A stretch of DNA of 36,596 nt from Sneathiella sp. (GTDB taxonomy: Bacteria > Pseudomonadota > Alphaproteobacteria > Sneathiellales > Sneathiellaceae): contig NZ_NZMB01000022.1 in the NCBI RefSeq assembly GCF_002694385.1, forward strand, positions 72,710-109,305, given 5' to 3'. The notes below the pieces were generated by a model. The model saw only the letters and a program-made list of their open reading frames with translations, had not been told where the DNA came from and searched no databases. Positions 1-8,530 of the stretch are shown piece after piece. Both the position numbers and the translations under genes were made by a program. Positions within the stretch are counted from its first letter, which is position 1; each line of letters begins with the position of its first letter.

Positions 1-716
1 TATATGCGGTTGCCGCCCTCCGCCAGGCCGATGTGCTGGTCTATGACGCGCTGGTCGATCAGGAAATCCTCTCGCTGACCGGACCGGACACAATTCTGGA
101 ATATGCCGGCAAGCGCGGCGGCAAGCCCTCCGCCAAGCAGAAAGACATTACCGAACGGCTCATCGCCCTCGCGCGGGAGGGGAAGAAAGTCCTGCGGCTG
201 AAAGGCGGCGATCCCTATATCTTTGGCCGCGGCGGGGAGGAGGCATTGACCCTCGCCGCGCACGGCATTCCCTTCCGGGTCATACCGGGGATTTCCTCCG
301 GCGTCGGCGGGCTTGCCTATGCGGGCATTCCCCTTACCCACCGGGAAACCAACTCCGCCGTCACCTTCCTGACCGGCCATGATGCCAGCGGGGAGGTTCC
401 CAGCGTGAAATGGGAGCATATCGCCAAAGGCTCCCCCGTGATCGTCATCTATATGGGCATGAAGCATATCGCCACCATTGCCGAGCGGCTGATTGAATAC
501 GGCCGCTCAAAAGACGAGCCGGTCGCCGTCATCTTCCGCGCCACGCTGAAGGATCAGGCGGTGGTCACCAGCACTTTGGAACAGGTTGCGGGCGACGTTG
601 AAAAAAGCGGCCTCAAGCCGCCCGCGCTGATCGTCGTCGGGGAAACGGTTGCGCTCAGCCCCGAACTCGACTGGTTCACCCGGACACTGCCCGGGTCTCG
701 CAAAAATCAAGAATAG
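1..716 (+). CDS. cobA: uroporphyrinogen-III C-methyltransferase, 5'-truncated by window edge
   Basis: SUMT transfers two methyl groups from S-adenosylmethionine to uroporphyrinogen III, giving precorrin-2 for siroheme and cobalamin synthesis in the cytoplasm. The reading frame is open from the left edge of the window (first whole codon at base 3), so the N-terminal start and the first SAM-binding loop are missing. What remains has the family's RLKGGDPYIFGRGGEE segment, the PGISSG segment and the THR segment, and it ends at a TAG at 714-716. An internal GTG at 33 is not the real start because the frame upstream still reads like SUMT (AVAALRQADVLVYD). The gene converges on hrpB. Whether it is fused to, or followed upstream by, nitrite or sulfite reductase genes cannot be seen. 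The family is certain; the choice between the names cobA and cysG depends on the missing part. Confidence 0.93.
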   Translation, partial: YAVAALRQADVLVYDALVDQEILSLTGPDTILEYAGKRGGKPSAKQKDITERLIALAREGKKVLRLKGGDPYIFGRGGEEALTLAAHGIPFRVIPGISSGVGGLAYAGIPLTHRETNSAVTFLTGHDASGEVPSVKWEHIAKGSPVIVIYMGMKHIATIAERLIEYGRSKDEPVAVIFRATLKDQAVVTSTLEQVAGDVEKSGLKPPALIVVGETVALSPELDWFTRTLPGSRKNQE

Positions 717-750
717 CGGCTTTCTGAAACCGGCCAGAACGCCATAATAG

Positions 751-784
751 TTGACTCAGTCAATAGGTTTGTTGACCTGGTCAA
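751..784. promoter_or_regulatory. two tandem TTGAC-N3-GTCAA palindromes (orphan operator pair)
   Basis: TTGACTCAGTCAA at 751-763 and TTGACCTGGTCAA at 772-784 are each perfect 6+1+6 palindromes. They share TTGAC/GTCAA outer arms, and their centres are 21 bases apart, which is two helical turns. This is the form expected of a dimeric repressor site (TetR- or MarR-like). However, the site lies between the 3' ends of two convergent genes, cobA and hrpB, and I see no start codon or convincing -10/-35 pair nearby. The arms are AT-rich and lack a T-run, so they do not look like a terminator. The symmetry is seen directly; the operator role is inference. Confidence 0.5.
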
Positions 785-807
785 TTATTTTGCCATTTGC
801 GGAAAAT

Positions 808-3324
808 TCAGGAGCTGTTTTTACGGGGCTTTACGCGCGCCGTCGGTTCCGCCTGCATCGGATCATCGGGCCAGTAATGTTTCGGATATCGACCCTTTAA
901 ATCCTTTTTGACATCCGCATAAGTGGTTCGCCAAAAGCTCGCGAGATCCTGCGTGATCTGCACCGGTCGCCGCGCCGGGGAGAGAAGATGAACTGAAACT
1001 GTCACCTGCCCTTCAGCCAGCTTCGGCACCTCTTCAAGGCCAAAGATTTCCTGAAGACGGACAGCGAGAACCGGCGCCTCCGGCGTTGAATAATCAAGGC
1101 GGATGTTTGATCCGCTCGGCACCGAAATGGCGCGGGGGGCGAATTTTTCAAAGCGGGCGAGCTTGTCATACCCCAGCGTTGCTTTCAGGATCTCGAGCAG
1201 ATCGAGCTTTTGAATATCGGCAAGCGAGGAAAGCCCCGCCAGATAGGGCAGCAACCAGTCTTCCAGCCCCGCCTCCAGTGCGGATAATGAGAAATCCGGC
1301 CAGCCGCCGTCCGCATCATGCAGCCGCGCAAATTTCACCCGTTCGACAAAGGCGCGGCTTTCCTCATCCCACGGCAGGCTTCGAAGGTCCTTGCCCCGGA
1401 TCGCGCCCAGCAGGGCATGAGCAATTTCATCGGGCAGCGGTGATTTGAGACGCCGACTTTCAAGTATGAGCGCGCCCAGTCTGCGCTCCGTGACCGCGAC
1501 GACGCGCGCTTTTTTGTCGTCCCAATAAACGCGGCGCTCCTCCCGGATATCCGCTGCGAAAAATTCCTCTATCTCCGCGGCGGTAATCGGGGCCGCAAGA
1601 TCGATGCGTGCATCCCGCCCCTTGCCATCCAGCGCGGCCGCGACAAGATAAGGCTCCCCCGTCAGACGGTCATTCTCATTCAGCCGCGCCCCACGCCCGC
1701 CGGACAGCCGGTATTGGACCTGACTGCCGGACCGGAGTTCCCCGATCCGGTCGGGATAGGCAAAGGCGAGCAGCAGGCCCGCGCTTGCCGTGCCTGTCCC
1801 TGTCGCGCCCGGTTCTGACATCCGCCGGAGTAAATCCTCACTGACTTTCAGCACCTGCGCCGCCAACCCACCGCCTTTTCGCGTCCGCGCAGCCGTGAGG
1901 ATCTCCAGCCGGGCGCGGATATCGGCATTGGAAAAATCCGCATCCCGGCGCAGGATATCCCGTTCAGAGAGCAACGCGGCTATATCAGCGGCGAGCGGAA
2001 CCACCTTCAGCGCCCGAGCCTTCAGCATCATGCCGGCAAGGCGGGGATGCAATGGCAGGCGCAGGATTTCCCGGCCGAGCGGCGTGATACGCCCGTCCCT
2101 ATCCAGCGCGCCGAGCGCCTGTAACAACTCCCGCCCTTGTGCAATCGGACCCGGCGGTGGCGCATCCATCCAGAAAAGTTCTTCCGCCCCGTCGGCGCCC
2201 CAGTTGGCGAGTTCCAATACAAAGCCGCAAAGATCCGCCGTCATGATTTCCGGCGGCGTAAAGTCAATCAGGCCGCGATCTTCCGCCGCTGTCCAAAGGC
2301 GATAGCAAACACCCGGACCAAGACGGCCCGCCCGGCCGCGCCGCTGATCGGCGGAGGCGCGGGAGACGCGGCGCGTGACCAGCGCGCTCATACCGCTGCC
2401 GGGATCAAATACGGGAGCGCGGGATAGACCCGCATCAACCACAATGCGCACCCCTTCAATGGTCAGGCTGGTCTCCGCAATATCGGTCGCAAGGACGACT
2501 TTCCGCCGTCCCTCCACATCGGGCTGGATCGCTTTTTCCTGATCGCGCAGGGAAAGATTGCCATAGAGCGGCGTCAATAGAACGCTGTGTATCCGTGCGG
2601 TGTCTTCCAACAGGCTGACCGTCCTCTGGATTTCTCCGACGCCGGGAAGAAAAACAAGGATATCCCCCGCCTCCTCCCGAAGGGCCTGCTGCACCGTCTC
2701 CGCCGTGACGGCCTCAATCCGTTTGGCGGGCTTGCGCGGCAGGAAGCGCGTTTCAACCGGATATTGTCGCCCGTTACTGCGGATAACCGGCGCGTCCCCA
2801 AGCCGCCGGGAAAGACGGTCAGTGTCAATGGTCGCGGACATGATCAGCAGCTTCAGATCATCGCGGAACACCTCCTGCACCTGCCGGGTGAGGGCGAGGC
2901 CGAGATCGGTTTGCAGGCTGCGTTCATGAAATTCATCAAAGATGACGAGACCGACCCCGGCAAGTTCGGGATCCGACTGCAGGCGGCGGGTCAGGATTGC
3001 CTCGGTCACCACTTCAATGCGCGTCTTTTTCCCGACCTTGTTTTCAAGCCGGACGCGATAGCCGACCGTTTCCCCCACCGTTTCCCCGAGGAGGGAGGCC
3101 ATGCGGTGCGCCGCCGCCCGGGCGGCGAGACGGCGCGGCTCCAGCATGATGATCTTCTGATCCGCGGCGATAACAGATTGCAGAAGGAACAGCGGCACAA
3201 GGGTGGTCTTTCCGGCGCCGGGTGCCGCCTCCAGTATTACCGTATTGGCCGCCCCAAAAGCCGAAGACAAGGGCGTCAACGCGTCCACAACGGGCAGGCC
3301 GGTATTTGCAAAGTCGGGTTTCAT
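808..3324 (-). CDS. hrpB: ATP-dependent RNA helicase HrpB
   Basis: This is an 838-residue DEAH-box superfamily 2 helicase of the bacterial HrpB type, close to the usual length of that family. The N-terminal RecA domain has Walker A GAGKTT at residues 36-41, the DEFH box at about 130-133 (in DEFHERS) and motif III MSAT near 160. The second RecA domain has ATDIAETSLTIEGV and the QRRGRAGR arginine-finger motif near residue 330. The helicase-associated region and the HrpB-specific C-terminal domain follow, ending in a short basic tail. It probably acts on RNA in the cytoplasm; the cellular role of HrpB is poorly defined in most bacteria. The ATG at 3324 is preceded by a modest AAAGG. It is transcribed alone and is divergent from the GNAT gene. 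Family assignment is firm. Confidence 0.95.
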   Translation of the reverse strand: MKPDFANTGLPVVDALTPLSSAFGAANTVILEAAPGAGKTTLVPLFLLQSVIAADQKIIMLEPRRLAARAAAHRMASLLGETVGETVGYRVRLENKVGKKTRIEVVTEAILTRRLQSDPELAGVGLVIFDEFHERSLQTDLGLALTRQVQEVFRDDLKLLIMSATIDTDRLSRRLGDAPVIRSNGRQYPVETRFLPRKPAKRIEAVTAETVQQALREEAGDILVFLPGVGEIQRTVSLLEDTARIHSVLLTPLYGNLSLRDQEKAIQPDVEGRRKVVLATDIAETSLTIEGVRIVVDAGLSRAPVFDPGSGMSALVTRRVSRASADQRRGRAGRLGPGVCYRLWTAAEDRGLIDFTPPEIMTADLCGFVLELANWGADGAEELFWMDAPPPGPIAQGRELLQALGALDRDGRITPLGREILRLPLHPRLAGMMLKARALKVVPLAADIAALLSERDILRRDADFSNADIRARLEILTAARTRKGGGLAAQVLKVSEDLLRRMSEPGATGTGTASAGLLLAFAYPDRIGELRSGSQVQYRLSGGRGARLNENDRLTGEPYLVAAALDGKGRDARIDLAAPITAAEIEEFFAADIREERRVYWDDKKARVVAVTERRLGALILESRRLKSPLPDEIAHALLGAIRGKDLRSLPWDEESRAFVERVKFARLHDADGGWPDFSLSALEAGLEDWLLPYLAGLSSLADIQKLDLLEILKATLGYDKLARFEKFAPRAISVPSGSNIRLDYSTPEAPVLAVRLQEIFGLEEVPKLAEGQVTVSVHLLSPARRPVQITQDLASFWRTTYADVKKDLKGRYPKHYWPDDPMQAEPTARVKPRKNSS

Positions 3325-3518
3325 GCGCCTTTATATGCCCGCAAGTCGCCGCCACGCCAACAGGGCAAAGGGGCCGCGACTGCTGCGGACGCTCTCCGCC
3401 CCTTGCGATAATGTGACCAAAGAAGCCATAGGCAGCCTGTCATTCATGTGGCATTATGCAAACGGCCATCCCCGCGCATTGCAAAAATTCAAGATTCAAT
3501 AACCTCTTACGCCGCATC

Positions 3519-4265
3519 ATGCTACAACAGATTGCCGAAATAGAAGCCCATTCCCTCACCGCCATTCCCGCCCTCAGGACGGAAGTTTATGACGGCTGGC
3601 ACTTGCGCTTTGCCCGCAACCATACACGGCGGGCCAATTCGGTCAATGTCGTCACGCATGGCGTCTTGCCCCTTCCGGAAAAGATTGCACATTGTGAAAC
3701 AGCCTATGCGGCCGAACGGCAAACATGCCATTTCCGCCTGACTCCCCTTGCCAATCCGGAGCTGGATGCCTGCCTGGAGGCGCGGGAATATGGTTATTTC
3801 GGTGAGACGGAAGTGCGGATACAGGAACTTGCCGGTGATCTCACCCTTGATCCGGGCAAGGATCTTGTCAGCTATGACCCCGCGTCGGAATTCTGGCTGA
3901 AAGGCATTGCCGCCCTGACCGGGCAGGATAAATCAAAGCAGCAGGTCTTTCGCGAGATGCTCTCCCTCATCGACATGCGGATCCATGCCATTGGCATTCT
4001 CTGCGGCAAGCAGATTGTCGCCTGCGGTATGGGGGTCAGCGCGGGCTCATACCTCGGCCTGTTCGAATTCGCCACGCACAGGAAATTCCGCCGCCGTGGG
4101 TTCGCCGGGCGTATCGCGAGACATATGCAGGCAGAGGCCCAGGAATCAGGCGCGAAAGCCGCCTATCTCCAGGTCGTCGCCGAAAATCGGCTGGGGCAGG
4201 ATTTCTGGGCCGAGATGGGCTTTGTTGACGTGCTGTATCGCTATCATTACCGGACAAGGCTATAG
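3519..4265 (+). CDS. GNAT-family N-acetyltransferase
   Basis: A 248-residue protein with an N-terminal region of the type [24 protein letters not shown], which is typical of a family of two-part GNAT proteins, and a C-terminal acetyltransferase fold. The acetyl-CoA binding motif A is visible as [16 protein letters not shown], followed by [19 protein letters not shown] (motif B and the FYxxxGF-like end). The substrate is unknown. I prefer the ATG at 3519 because homologous proteins begin near [12 protein letters not shown]. An in-frame ATG at 3456 would add 21 residues that do not resemble the family; neither start has a strong ribosome binding site. Its last six bases overlap the end of allA on the other strand. 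Position next to the purine genes is probably chance. Confidence 0.8.
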   Translation: MLQQIAEIEAHSLTAIPALRTEVYDGWHLRFARNHTRRANSVNVVTHGVLPLPEKIAHCETAYAAERQTCHFRLTPLANPELDACLEAREYGYFGETEVRIQELAGDLTLDPGKDLVSYDPASEFWLKGIAALTGQDKSKQQVFREMLSLIDMRIHAIGILCGKQIVACGMGVSAGSYLGLFEFATHRKFRRRGFAGRIARHMQAEAQESGAKAAYLQVVAENRLGQDFWAEMGFVDVLYRYHYRTRL

Positions 4266-4748
4266 GGCGAGGGTGAGCGACGGATCGTCAAAGAAGATTT
4301 CGTCGCAATTCTCCCCCGGACCGCCGCGGTCTATCACCAGAAAATCACTCGTCGCCTCCAATGCCAGTACGGGATGATGCCAGGTCCCGGCGTGATAGTT
4401 GACGCCCTGATGACCGCCTGCCCGAAAGGCGCGGAGCGCCTTTCTGTCAACGGTCTCTCCCTTTGGTGCGACAAGAACGAGATAGGGCCGCCCCTGCAAC
4501 GGGATAAAGGCCTGACTGCCTTTCGGATGCCGCTCCACCAGCCTGATGACAAGTGGATATTGCAACGGCTCGGCGCGGAAGATATTGACGAGAACGCGCC
4601 CCTCGGCATCTGTTTCAACACGCGCGAGATCATGAAAGCGCGTTGTCGATCCGTTATTGATAAGGAAATTCTGCGCGCCCGCCGTCTCGATCACATCGCC
4701 AAAGGGTGCGAAAGCCTCTCTGGTCAGCGGTTCAATGGGGATCGGCAT
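4260..4748 (-). CDS. allA: ureidoglycolate lyase (urea-releasing)
   Basis: AllA splits (S)-ureidoglycolate into glyoxylate and urea, the last step of the allantoate branch. The 162-residue length is normal. Family segments visible are the start [15 protein letters not shown], the strand [38 protein letters not shown], and the [16 protein letters not shown] metal/active-site loop of the cupin-like fold. It is the last gene of the minus-strand purine operon. Only three bases separate it from alc, which makes its substrate, and a GAGGT ribosome site lies six bases before the ATG. Its 3' end runs six bases into the convergent GNAT gene, so no terminator lies between them. It is unrelated in fold to the FAH-family proteins that are often mislabelled ureidoglycolate lyase. 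Confidence 0.95.
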   Translation of the reverse strand: MPIPIEPLTREAFAPFGDVIETAGAQNFLINNGSTTRFHDLARVETDAEGRVLVNIFRAEPLQYPLVIRLVERHPKGSQAFIPLQGRPYLVLVAPKGETVDRKALRAFRAGGHQGVNYHAGTWHHPVLALEATSDFLVIDRGGPGENCDEIFFDDPSLTLAL

Positions 4749-4751
4749 GGA

Positions 4752-5744
4752 TTACCTCGCGATCCGCCCGAACAGGCGCAGGCGGCTCACCCCGCCGTCA
4801 GGAATGATATTCAGGCGGACATGACTGACAGGGCCGATATCGACGACTTCCTTCTCGAAGGCATGAATGGCGTCCATGGACAGCGGCTGCTCCGGCAACA
4901 GGGTTTTCCAGAACATGCTCTGGGTGACCAACGATTGCTCCGTCCCACCGGTGACAAGCGCCCCCTGAATGGAACACCTATCCGGGTAGTTCCCCTTGAA
5001 ATGGGCCGTATCCACTTCGACTTTCGAAATCACGCCGGCATGACCGAGGGCGATGATCGCCCAGTCATTCCCAGGTTCCCGCCGTCGCCGCGTCTCCCAT
5101 CCATCGCCCATGTTCACGCCCCGACCGGGCATCAGGATTTGCGACGGGCTTCCATAATGCTGATCACTGGCCGCAATGCCGCGGCCGCCGTTCAACAGCG
5201 CCGCCAGATCAATCACCTCTGTGCTATCGCGCTGCTGCCAGTTACATTGCACCTCCCCATAGACCCGCAGGCGGGCAACGCCGCCATCGGGATAGATATT
5301 AAGACGCAAATGGCTCCACGTTCCGCCATTTGCTATGGCATGCAGATGGTGATTGTTTCCTAGTAAACTAACGGAGGGGAGAATTTCCGTCCAGACGGTC
5401 TCCGCATCCGGCTCCCCATCCACAAGGCAGGCGTCAATGGAGGCGGCAGGCGGGAAATTACCGGTGAAATGGCTGGTATCGATATCGACCCCATGCAGGA
5501 TACCCGGCAACGCCAGGCGGATGATGCAGTAATCATACCCTCCATTGCGACGGCGGCGGCTTTCCCAGCCGTCCATCCATTTCCCGTTATCATCATATTT
5601 GCCCGCGATAAAGACAGGCGACGCCGGATCAATCAGCCGTGATTTATCCGCGAAAAAATCATCCGTCGCAAAGGTAACCTCTGCCCCCAGACGCGGCGAA
5701 GCAAGATCAGTATATTTTGCGGCAAACGCGGCAGCTTCAACCAT
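4752..5744 (-). CDS. alc: allantoicase
   Basis: Allantoicase hydrolyses allantoate to (S)-ureidoglycolate and urea. The 330-residue protein has the expected two tandem galactose-binding-like (jelly roll) repeats. Each carries the motif DGWE(S/T)RRRR: one near residue 57 within [11 protein letters not shown], the other near residue 205 as [16 protein letters not shown]. Each repeat continues with VxVDTxHFxGN(F/Y)P, the second as [14 protein letters not shown] place the start at the ATG at 5744 because a GGAG lies nine bases upstream. The ATG at 5768 would put that ribosome site inside the coding region and adds only MERLENIV. The gene lies between uraD and allA in the purine operon. Assignment is firm; the start is a preference. 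Confidence 0.95.
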   Translation of the reverse strand: MVEAAAFAAKYTDLASPRLGAEVTFATDDFFADKSRLIDPASPVFIAGKYDDNGKWMDGWESRRRRNGGYDYCIIRLALPGILHGVDIDTSHFTGNFPPAASIDACLVDGEPDAETVWTEILPSVSLLGNNHHLHAIANGGTWSHLRLNIYPDGGVARLRVYGEVQCNWQQRDSTEVIDLAALLNGGRGIAASDQHYGSPSQILMPGRGVNMGDGWETRRRREPGNDWAIIALGHAGVISKVEVDTAHFKGNYPDRCSIQGALVTGGTEQSLVTQSMFWKTLLPEQPLSMDAIHAFEKEVVDIGPVSHVRLNIIPDGGVSRLRLFGRIAR

Positions 5745-5777
5745 AACTATATTCTCCAACCTTTCCATGATACGCGG

Positions 5778-6296
5778 CTATGCCGCAAGGGCAGCAAGCC
5801 GGAACCGCGCAATCCGGTTAATTTCAGTAAGCGCCCGGGCAAATTCAGTTTCCCTGTCATTATGCAGCCGGGCGGCAAAACCCGCCAGTATTTCATGGCG
5901 ATTGCTGTTCTTGACGGCCATGATGAAGGGGAAACCGAATTTATCGCGATAAGCCCGATTATAGGCCTGAAACTGATGGAACTCTTCCTCCGTGCATTGA
6001 TCAAGGCCCGCGCCCGCCTGCTCCGATGTTGACGCAGGCGTCAGTTCCCCACTGATGGCCGCCTTGCCCGCAAGATCGGGATGCGCTGCCACAAGCGCCT
6101 GCTTCTCGCTGAGACTGGCCTGATCGACAATTCGCACCATCATCTCCGCCATTGTCTCAATCTCATCATGCGCCTCGGTAATTCCGGCAGCCCACGCCCG
6201 TTCCGCCACCCAGGGGGAATGCTCATAAATACTTCCGAATCGCGCCGCAAACTGAACCTTGTTCATTTTACTAGGCAGCATTTTAAATCTCGGCAT
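5778..6296 (-). CDS. uraD: 2-oxo-4-hydroxy-4-carboxy-5-ureidoimidazoline (OHCU) decarboxylase
   Basis: UraD decarboxylates OHCU, the product of UraH, to (S)-allantoin and so keeps the pathway stereospecific. The 172-residue all-helical protein shows YEHSPWVAERAW near residue 24, the catalytic-histidine motif HPDLAGK (His72), STSEQAGAGLD, and the C-terminal FGFPFIMAVK plus R-x-E-I-L segments. Its ATG overlaps the puuE stop as TGATG, implying translational coupling. Downstream ATGs at residues 6 and 11 are possible but have no better ribosome site. It is a stand-alone UraD, not fused to UraH or to the PuuE allantoinase as in some bacteria. The partner uraH is on the divergent arm. Confidence 0.95.
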   Translation of the reverse strand: MPRFKMLPSKMNKVQFAARFGSIYEHSPWVAERAWAAGITEAHDEIETMAEMMVRIVDQASLSEKQALVAAHPDLAGKAAISGELTPASTSEQAGAGLDQCTEEEFHQFQAYNRAYRDKFGFPFIMAVKNSNRHEILAGFAARLHNDRETEFARALTEINRIARFRLAALAA

Positions 6297-7216
6297 CAGC
6301 GCACACCATCCAACTTTGGCGGATGCTTTTCATGCCAATGCCGGGCGATATCTATGCGGCGGCAGAACCAGACCCGATCATGCCCCCGCGCATATTCGAT
6401 AAAGCGTTTCAGGGCAGCAAGGCGACCCGGCCTGCCAACCAGGCGACAATGCAACCCGATCGACATCATTTTCGGACTGGTTTGCCCTTCCTCATACAGG
6501 GTATCGAAGCTGTCCTTCAGGTAGGTGAAGAACTGATCGCCACTGTTAAACCCCTGCACGGCGGCAAAGCGCATGTCATTGGCATCGAGGGTATAGGGGA
6601 TAACCAGCTGCGGCCTGCCCGTTTCATAATGCCAGTAAGGCAGGTCATCATCATAGGCATCCGCGTCATATAGAAAGCCCCCTTCTTCCGCCACCAGGCG
6701 CCGGGTGTTGGGGCTGGTCCGTCCGGTATACCAGCCGAGCGGATGGGAGCCTGACAGCCGTTCGATTATCTCGATGGCTTTCTGCATATGGGCGCGTTCC
6801 ACTGCCTCCGGCACATATTGATAATTGATCCAGCGATAGCCATGGCTGCATATTTCGTGGCCGAGATCGACGAAAACCCGGGCGATATCCGGATGCCGTT
6901 CCAGCGCCATGGCAACGGCGAAGATGGTCAGTGGAATATCGTAACTTTCAAACAGCTTCAGAATCCGCCAAACACCTGCACGGGACCCATATCCATAGAG
7001 GGATTCCATGCTGATATGGCGCACACCGGGAAGCGGCACCGCATTGGTGATTTCAGAGAGAAACGCCTCCGACGCGTCATCACCATGCAGGATATTATTC
7101 TCGCCCCCCTCTTCGTAATTAAGGACAAACTGCATCGCGATACGGGCATTACCCGGCCATTCTGGATCGGGCGGCATTCCGCCATAGCCGATCATGTCGC
7201 GCGGATAACCGTTCAT
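6296..7216 (-). CDS. puuE: allantoinase of the polysaccharide-deacetylase type
   Basis: PuuE opens the hydantoin ring of (S)-allantoin to give allantoate. It belongs to the carbohydrate-esterase-4 (NodB-like) fold and is unrelated to the metal-dependent AllB/PucH amidohydrolases. The 306-residue length matches known PuuE proteins. Diagnostic stretches are RDMIGYGGMPPDPEWPG at the N-terminus, NYEEGGENN near residue 34, SMESLYGYGSRAGVWRIL near 69, HEICSHGYRWINYQYV near 117 and GWYTGRTSPNTRRLV near 162. The gene is coupled on both sides: ATGA overlap with gntR upstream and TGATG overlap with uraD downstream. Assignment is firm. Confidence 0.96.
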   Translation of the reverse strand: MNGYPRDMIGYGGMPPDPEWPGNARIAMQFVLNYEEGGENNILHGDDASEAFLSEITNAVPLPGVRHISMESLYGYGSRAGVWRILKLFESYDIPLTIFAVAMALERHPDIARVFVDLGHEICSHGYRWINYQYVPEAVERAHMQKAIEIIERLSGSHPLGWYTGRTSPNTRRLVAEEGGFLYDADAYDDDLPYWHYETGRPQLVIPYTLDANDMRFAAVQGFNSGDQFFTYLKDSFDTLYEEGQTSPKMMSIGLHCRLVGRPGRLAALKRFIEYARGHDRVWFCRRIDIARHWHEKHPPKLDGVR

Positions 7217-7974
7217 TTCCTCGTCTCCCTTCCGCCTTTTCCGACCGTTCGGCCCGGTTTTGCGAATATGGCGTAGAGATCGGCCGCCGCCTCCCTGTCT
7301 TCAAGATGAAGCTGGTCCTCACAGGTCTGGAGATGGTCCCGCATCAAAGCAACGGCCGCGGGTTCGTCTCCCGCATCAATGGCACGGATAATTTCCATAT
7401 GCTCATCGCAGCCGCAGGACGACGCATTGCCTTTTTGATACTGTAAAATAATAAGGGAAGTGCGGGTTACCAGCTCCCTCAAATAGACGGCAAGGGTCTC
7501 ATTCCCCGCGATGGCCGCCAGCCGCAAATGAAAGTCGCCAGATAGCCGGACCCATCCCGGGTGATCGCCCTTATCGAGGCTGGCCCGCTCCGCCGCGACG
7601 GACAGGCGCAAGGCTTTTATATCCTCCGGCGAGGGCTTGCGGATAACCTCACGGATGATGCCTTCCTCAATCAGGCGCCGGGCCTGCAAAACCTCGCGGG
7701 CCTCATCCGGCGTCGGTTCCGCCACGAAAGCCCCGCGGTTCGGATGGATCTGCACTATCCTTTCATGGGCCAGCCGTTGCAAAACTGAGCGGATCATGGT
7801 CCGGCTGACGCCAAAAATCTCACCCAGCGCATCTTCGGCAAGCTTGGTTCCGGGGGCCAGTCGCTGTTCAAAAATCGCAGCCAGCACTTCCGCATAAATA
7901 AGGTCAATTTGCGAGACCTTGCGGGATGGGGCTTCAGTCCGGTTAACCGCGGCTGTTGGGGCAGTCCGGTTCAT
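7213..7974 (-). CDS. GntR-family regulator, FCD subfamily (probable purine-catabolism repressor)
   Basis: A 253-residue regulator with an N-terminal winged helix-turn-helix (about residues 21-85, with GTKLAEDALGEIFGVSRTMIRSVLQRL) and a C-terminal all-helical FCD ligand-binding domain (about 95-225). The FCD metal-binding histidines are visible in SGDFHLRL, CDEHMEIIRAI and LMRDHLQ. FCD regulators usually bind small organic acids and repress the adjacent operon. Here it is the first gene of the minus arm and faces uraH-xdh across a 165-base region containing TTGTATACAA, so it probably regulates both arms and itself. An AAGGA ribosome site lies just before the ATG. The inducer is unknown; a purine-pathway intermediate is the natural guess. 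Confidence 0.9.
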   Translation of the reverse strand: MNRTAPTAAVNRTEAPSRKVSQIDLIYAEVLAAIFEQRLAPGTKLAEDALGEIFGVSRTMIRSVLQRLAHERIVQIHPNRGAFVAEPTPDEAREVLQARRLIEEGIIREVIRKPSPEDIKALRLSVAAERASLDKGDHPGWVRLSGDFHLRLAAIAGNETLAVYLRELVTRTSLIILQYQKGNASSCGCDEHMEIIRAIDAGDEPAAVALMRDHLQTCEDQLHLEDREAAADLYAIFAKPGRTVGKGGRETRK

Positions 7975-8013
7975 CTGTATCCTTCAACCTTAATTGCTTC
8001 CCTTTTTGGATAA

Positions 8014-8040
8014 TACAATATCATATATAATTGTATACAA
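8014..8040. promoter_or_regulatory. probable GntR/FCD operator region in the divergent purine promoter
   Basis: TTGTATACAA at 8031-8040 is a perfect 10-base palindrome and matches the TNGT-N-ACNA pattern known for FadR/FCD-type GntR sites. It overlaps a second inverted pair, TACAAT at 8014-8019 with ATTGTA at 8030-8035. A further half-site, ACAATAC, lies at 8059-8065. The whole 7975-8139 stretch is markedly AT-rich and separates gntR from uraH. A TATAAT at 8026-8031 could serve as a -10 element for the plus arm, though I see no -35 at good spacing. The symmetry is seen; the link to the neighbouring GntR protein is inference. Confidence 0.6.
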
Positions 8041-8139
8041 AATAAATAAATTATGTGGACAATACGCCTTGCCTCATGCAGAGTTTACCCCCTGACCTGA
8101 TACCGGCAGGCATATGGCACTGTCCTTCCAAGGATACGC

Positions 8140-8493
8140 ATGGGAAAGCTGACAACGCATATTCTGGATACTTCTACCGGAAAGCCGGGCGCCAATATTC
8201 GCATTGAGCTTTTTCGCCTTACCGACAGCAATAAAAAGCTGATCACCCACAACACAACCAATCCCGATGGCCGCACCGATGCGCCGCTGCTGGAAGGCGC
8301 GGCATTTAATACCGGGACTTTTGAGCTGGTTTTTCACGTCGGACCCTATTTTGACAGGACGGGTCTTTCCCTTCCCGATCCGAAATTCTTGGACGAGGTT
8401 GTTATTCGTTTCGGCATCGCAGATAAGGATCAACATTATCATGTGCCACTGCTGATTTCCCCTTACGGCTATTCGACCTATCGCGGCAGTTGA
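8140..8493 (+). CDS. uraH: 5-hydroxyisourate hydrolase
   Basis: UraH hydrolyses 5-hydroxyisourate, the product of urate oxidation, to OHCU. It is a transthyretin-related protein of 117 residues with the family's catalytic set: His7 in LTTHILD, Arg45 in PDGRTDAPLL, His101 in YHVPLLISPYGYSTYRGS, and the diagnostic C-terminal YRGS. There is no signal peptide and no TTR-52-like extension, so it is a cytoplasmic enzyme. An AAGGA ribosome site lies five bases before the ATG. It is the first gene of the plus arm, 37 bases ahead of xdhA, with the shared promoter region upstream. Assignment is firm. Confidence 0.97.
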   Translation: MGKLTTHILDTSTGKPGANIRIELFRLTDSNKKLITHNTTNPDGRTDAPLLEGAAFNTGTFELVFHVGPYFDRTGLSLPDPKFLDEVVIRFGIADKDQHYHVPLLISPYGYSTYRGS

Positions 8494-8530
8494 GGCAAGG
8501 GCAGGCAGGCATGAAAGAGATCCCCCTCCC

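Noticed and set aside
2587-3411. Long open frame on the plus strand antisense to hrpB
   Set aside because: The GC-rich third positions of hrpB keep stops out of this frame. The protein is Arg/His-rich with no family motif, while the minus strand carries an intact helicase.
3437-3454. Pho-box-like CTGTCAT-TCAT-GTGGCAT before the GNAT gene
   Set aside because: The second half-site matches only five of seven positions and the gene has no known link to phosphate, so it is weaker than the olsB site and probably chance.
4374-5363. 329-codon plus-strand frame antisense to allA and alc
   Set aside because: It crosses two well-supported genes of the purine operon and its product has no recognisable motif.
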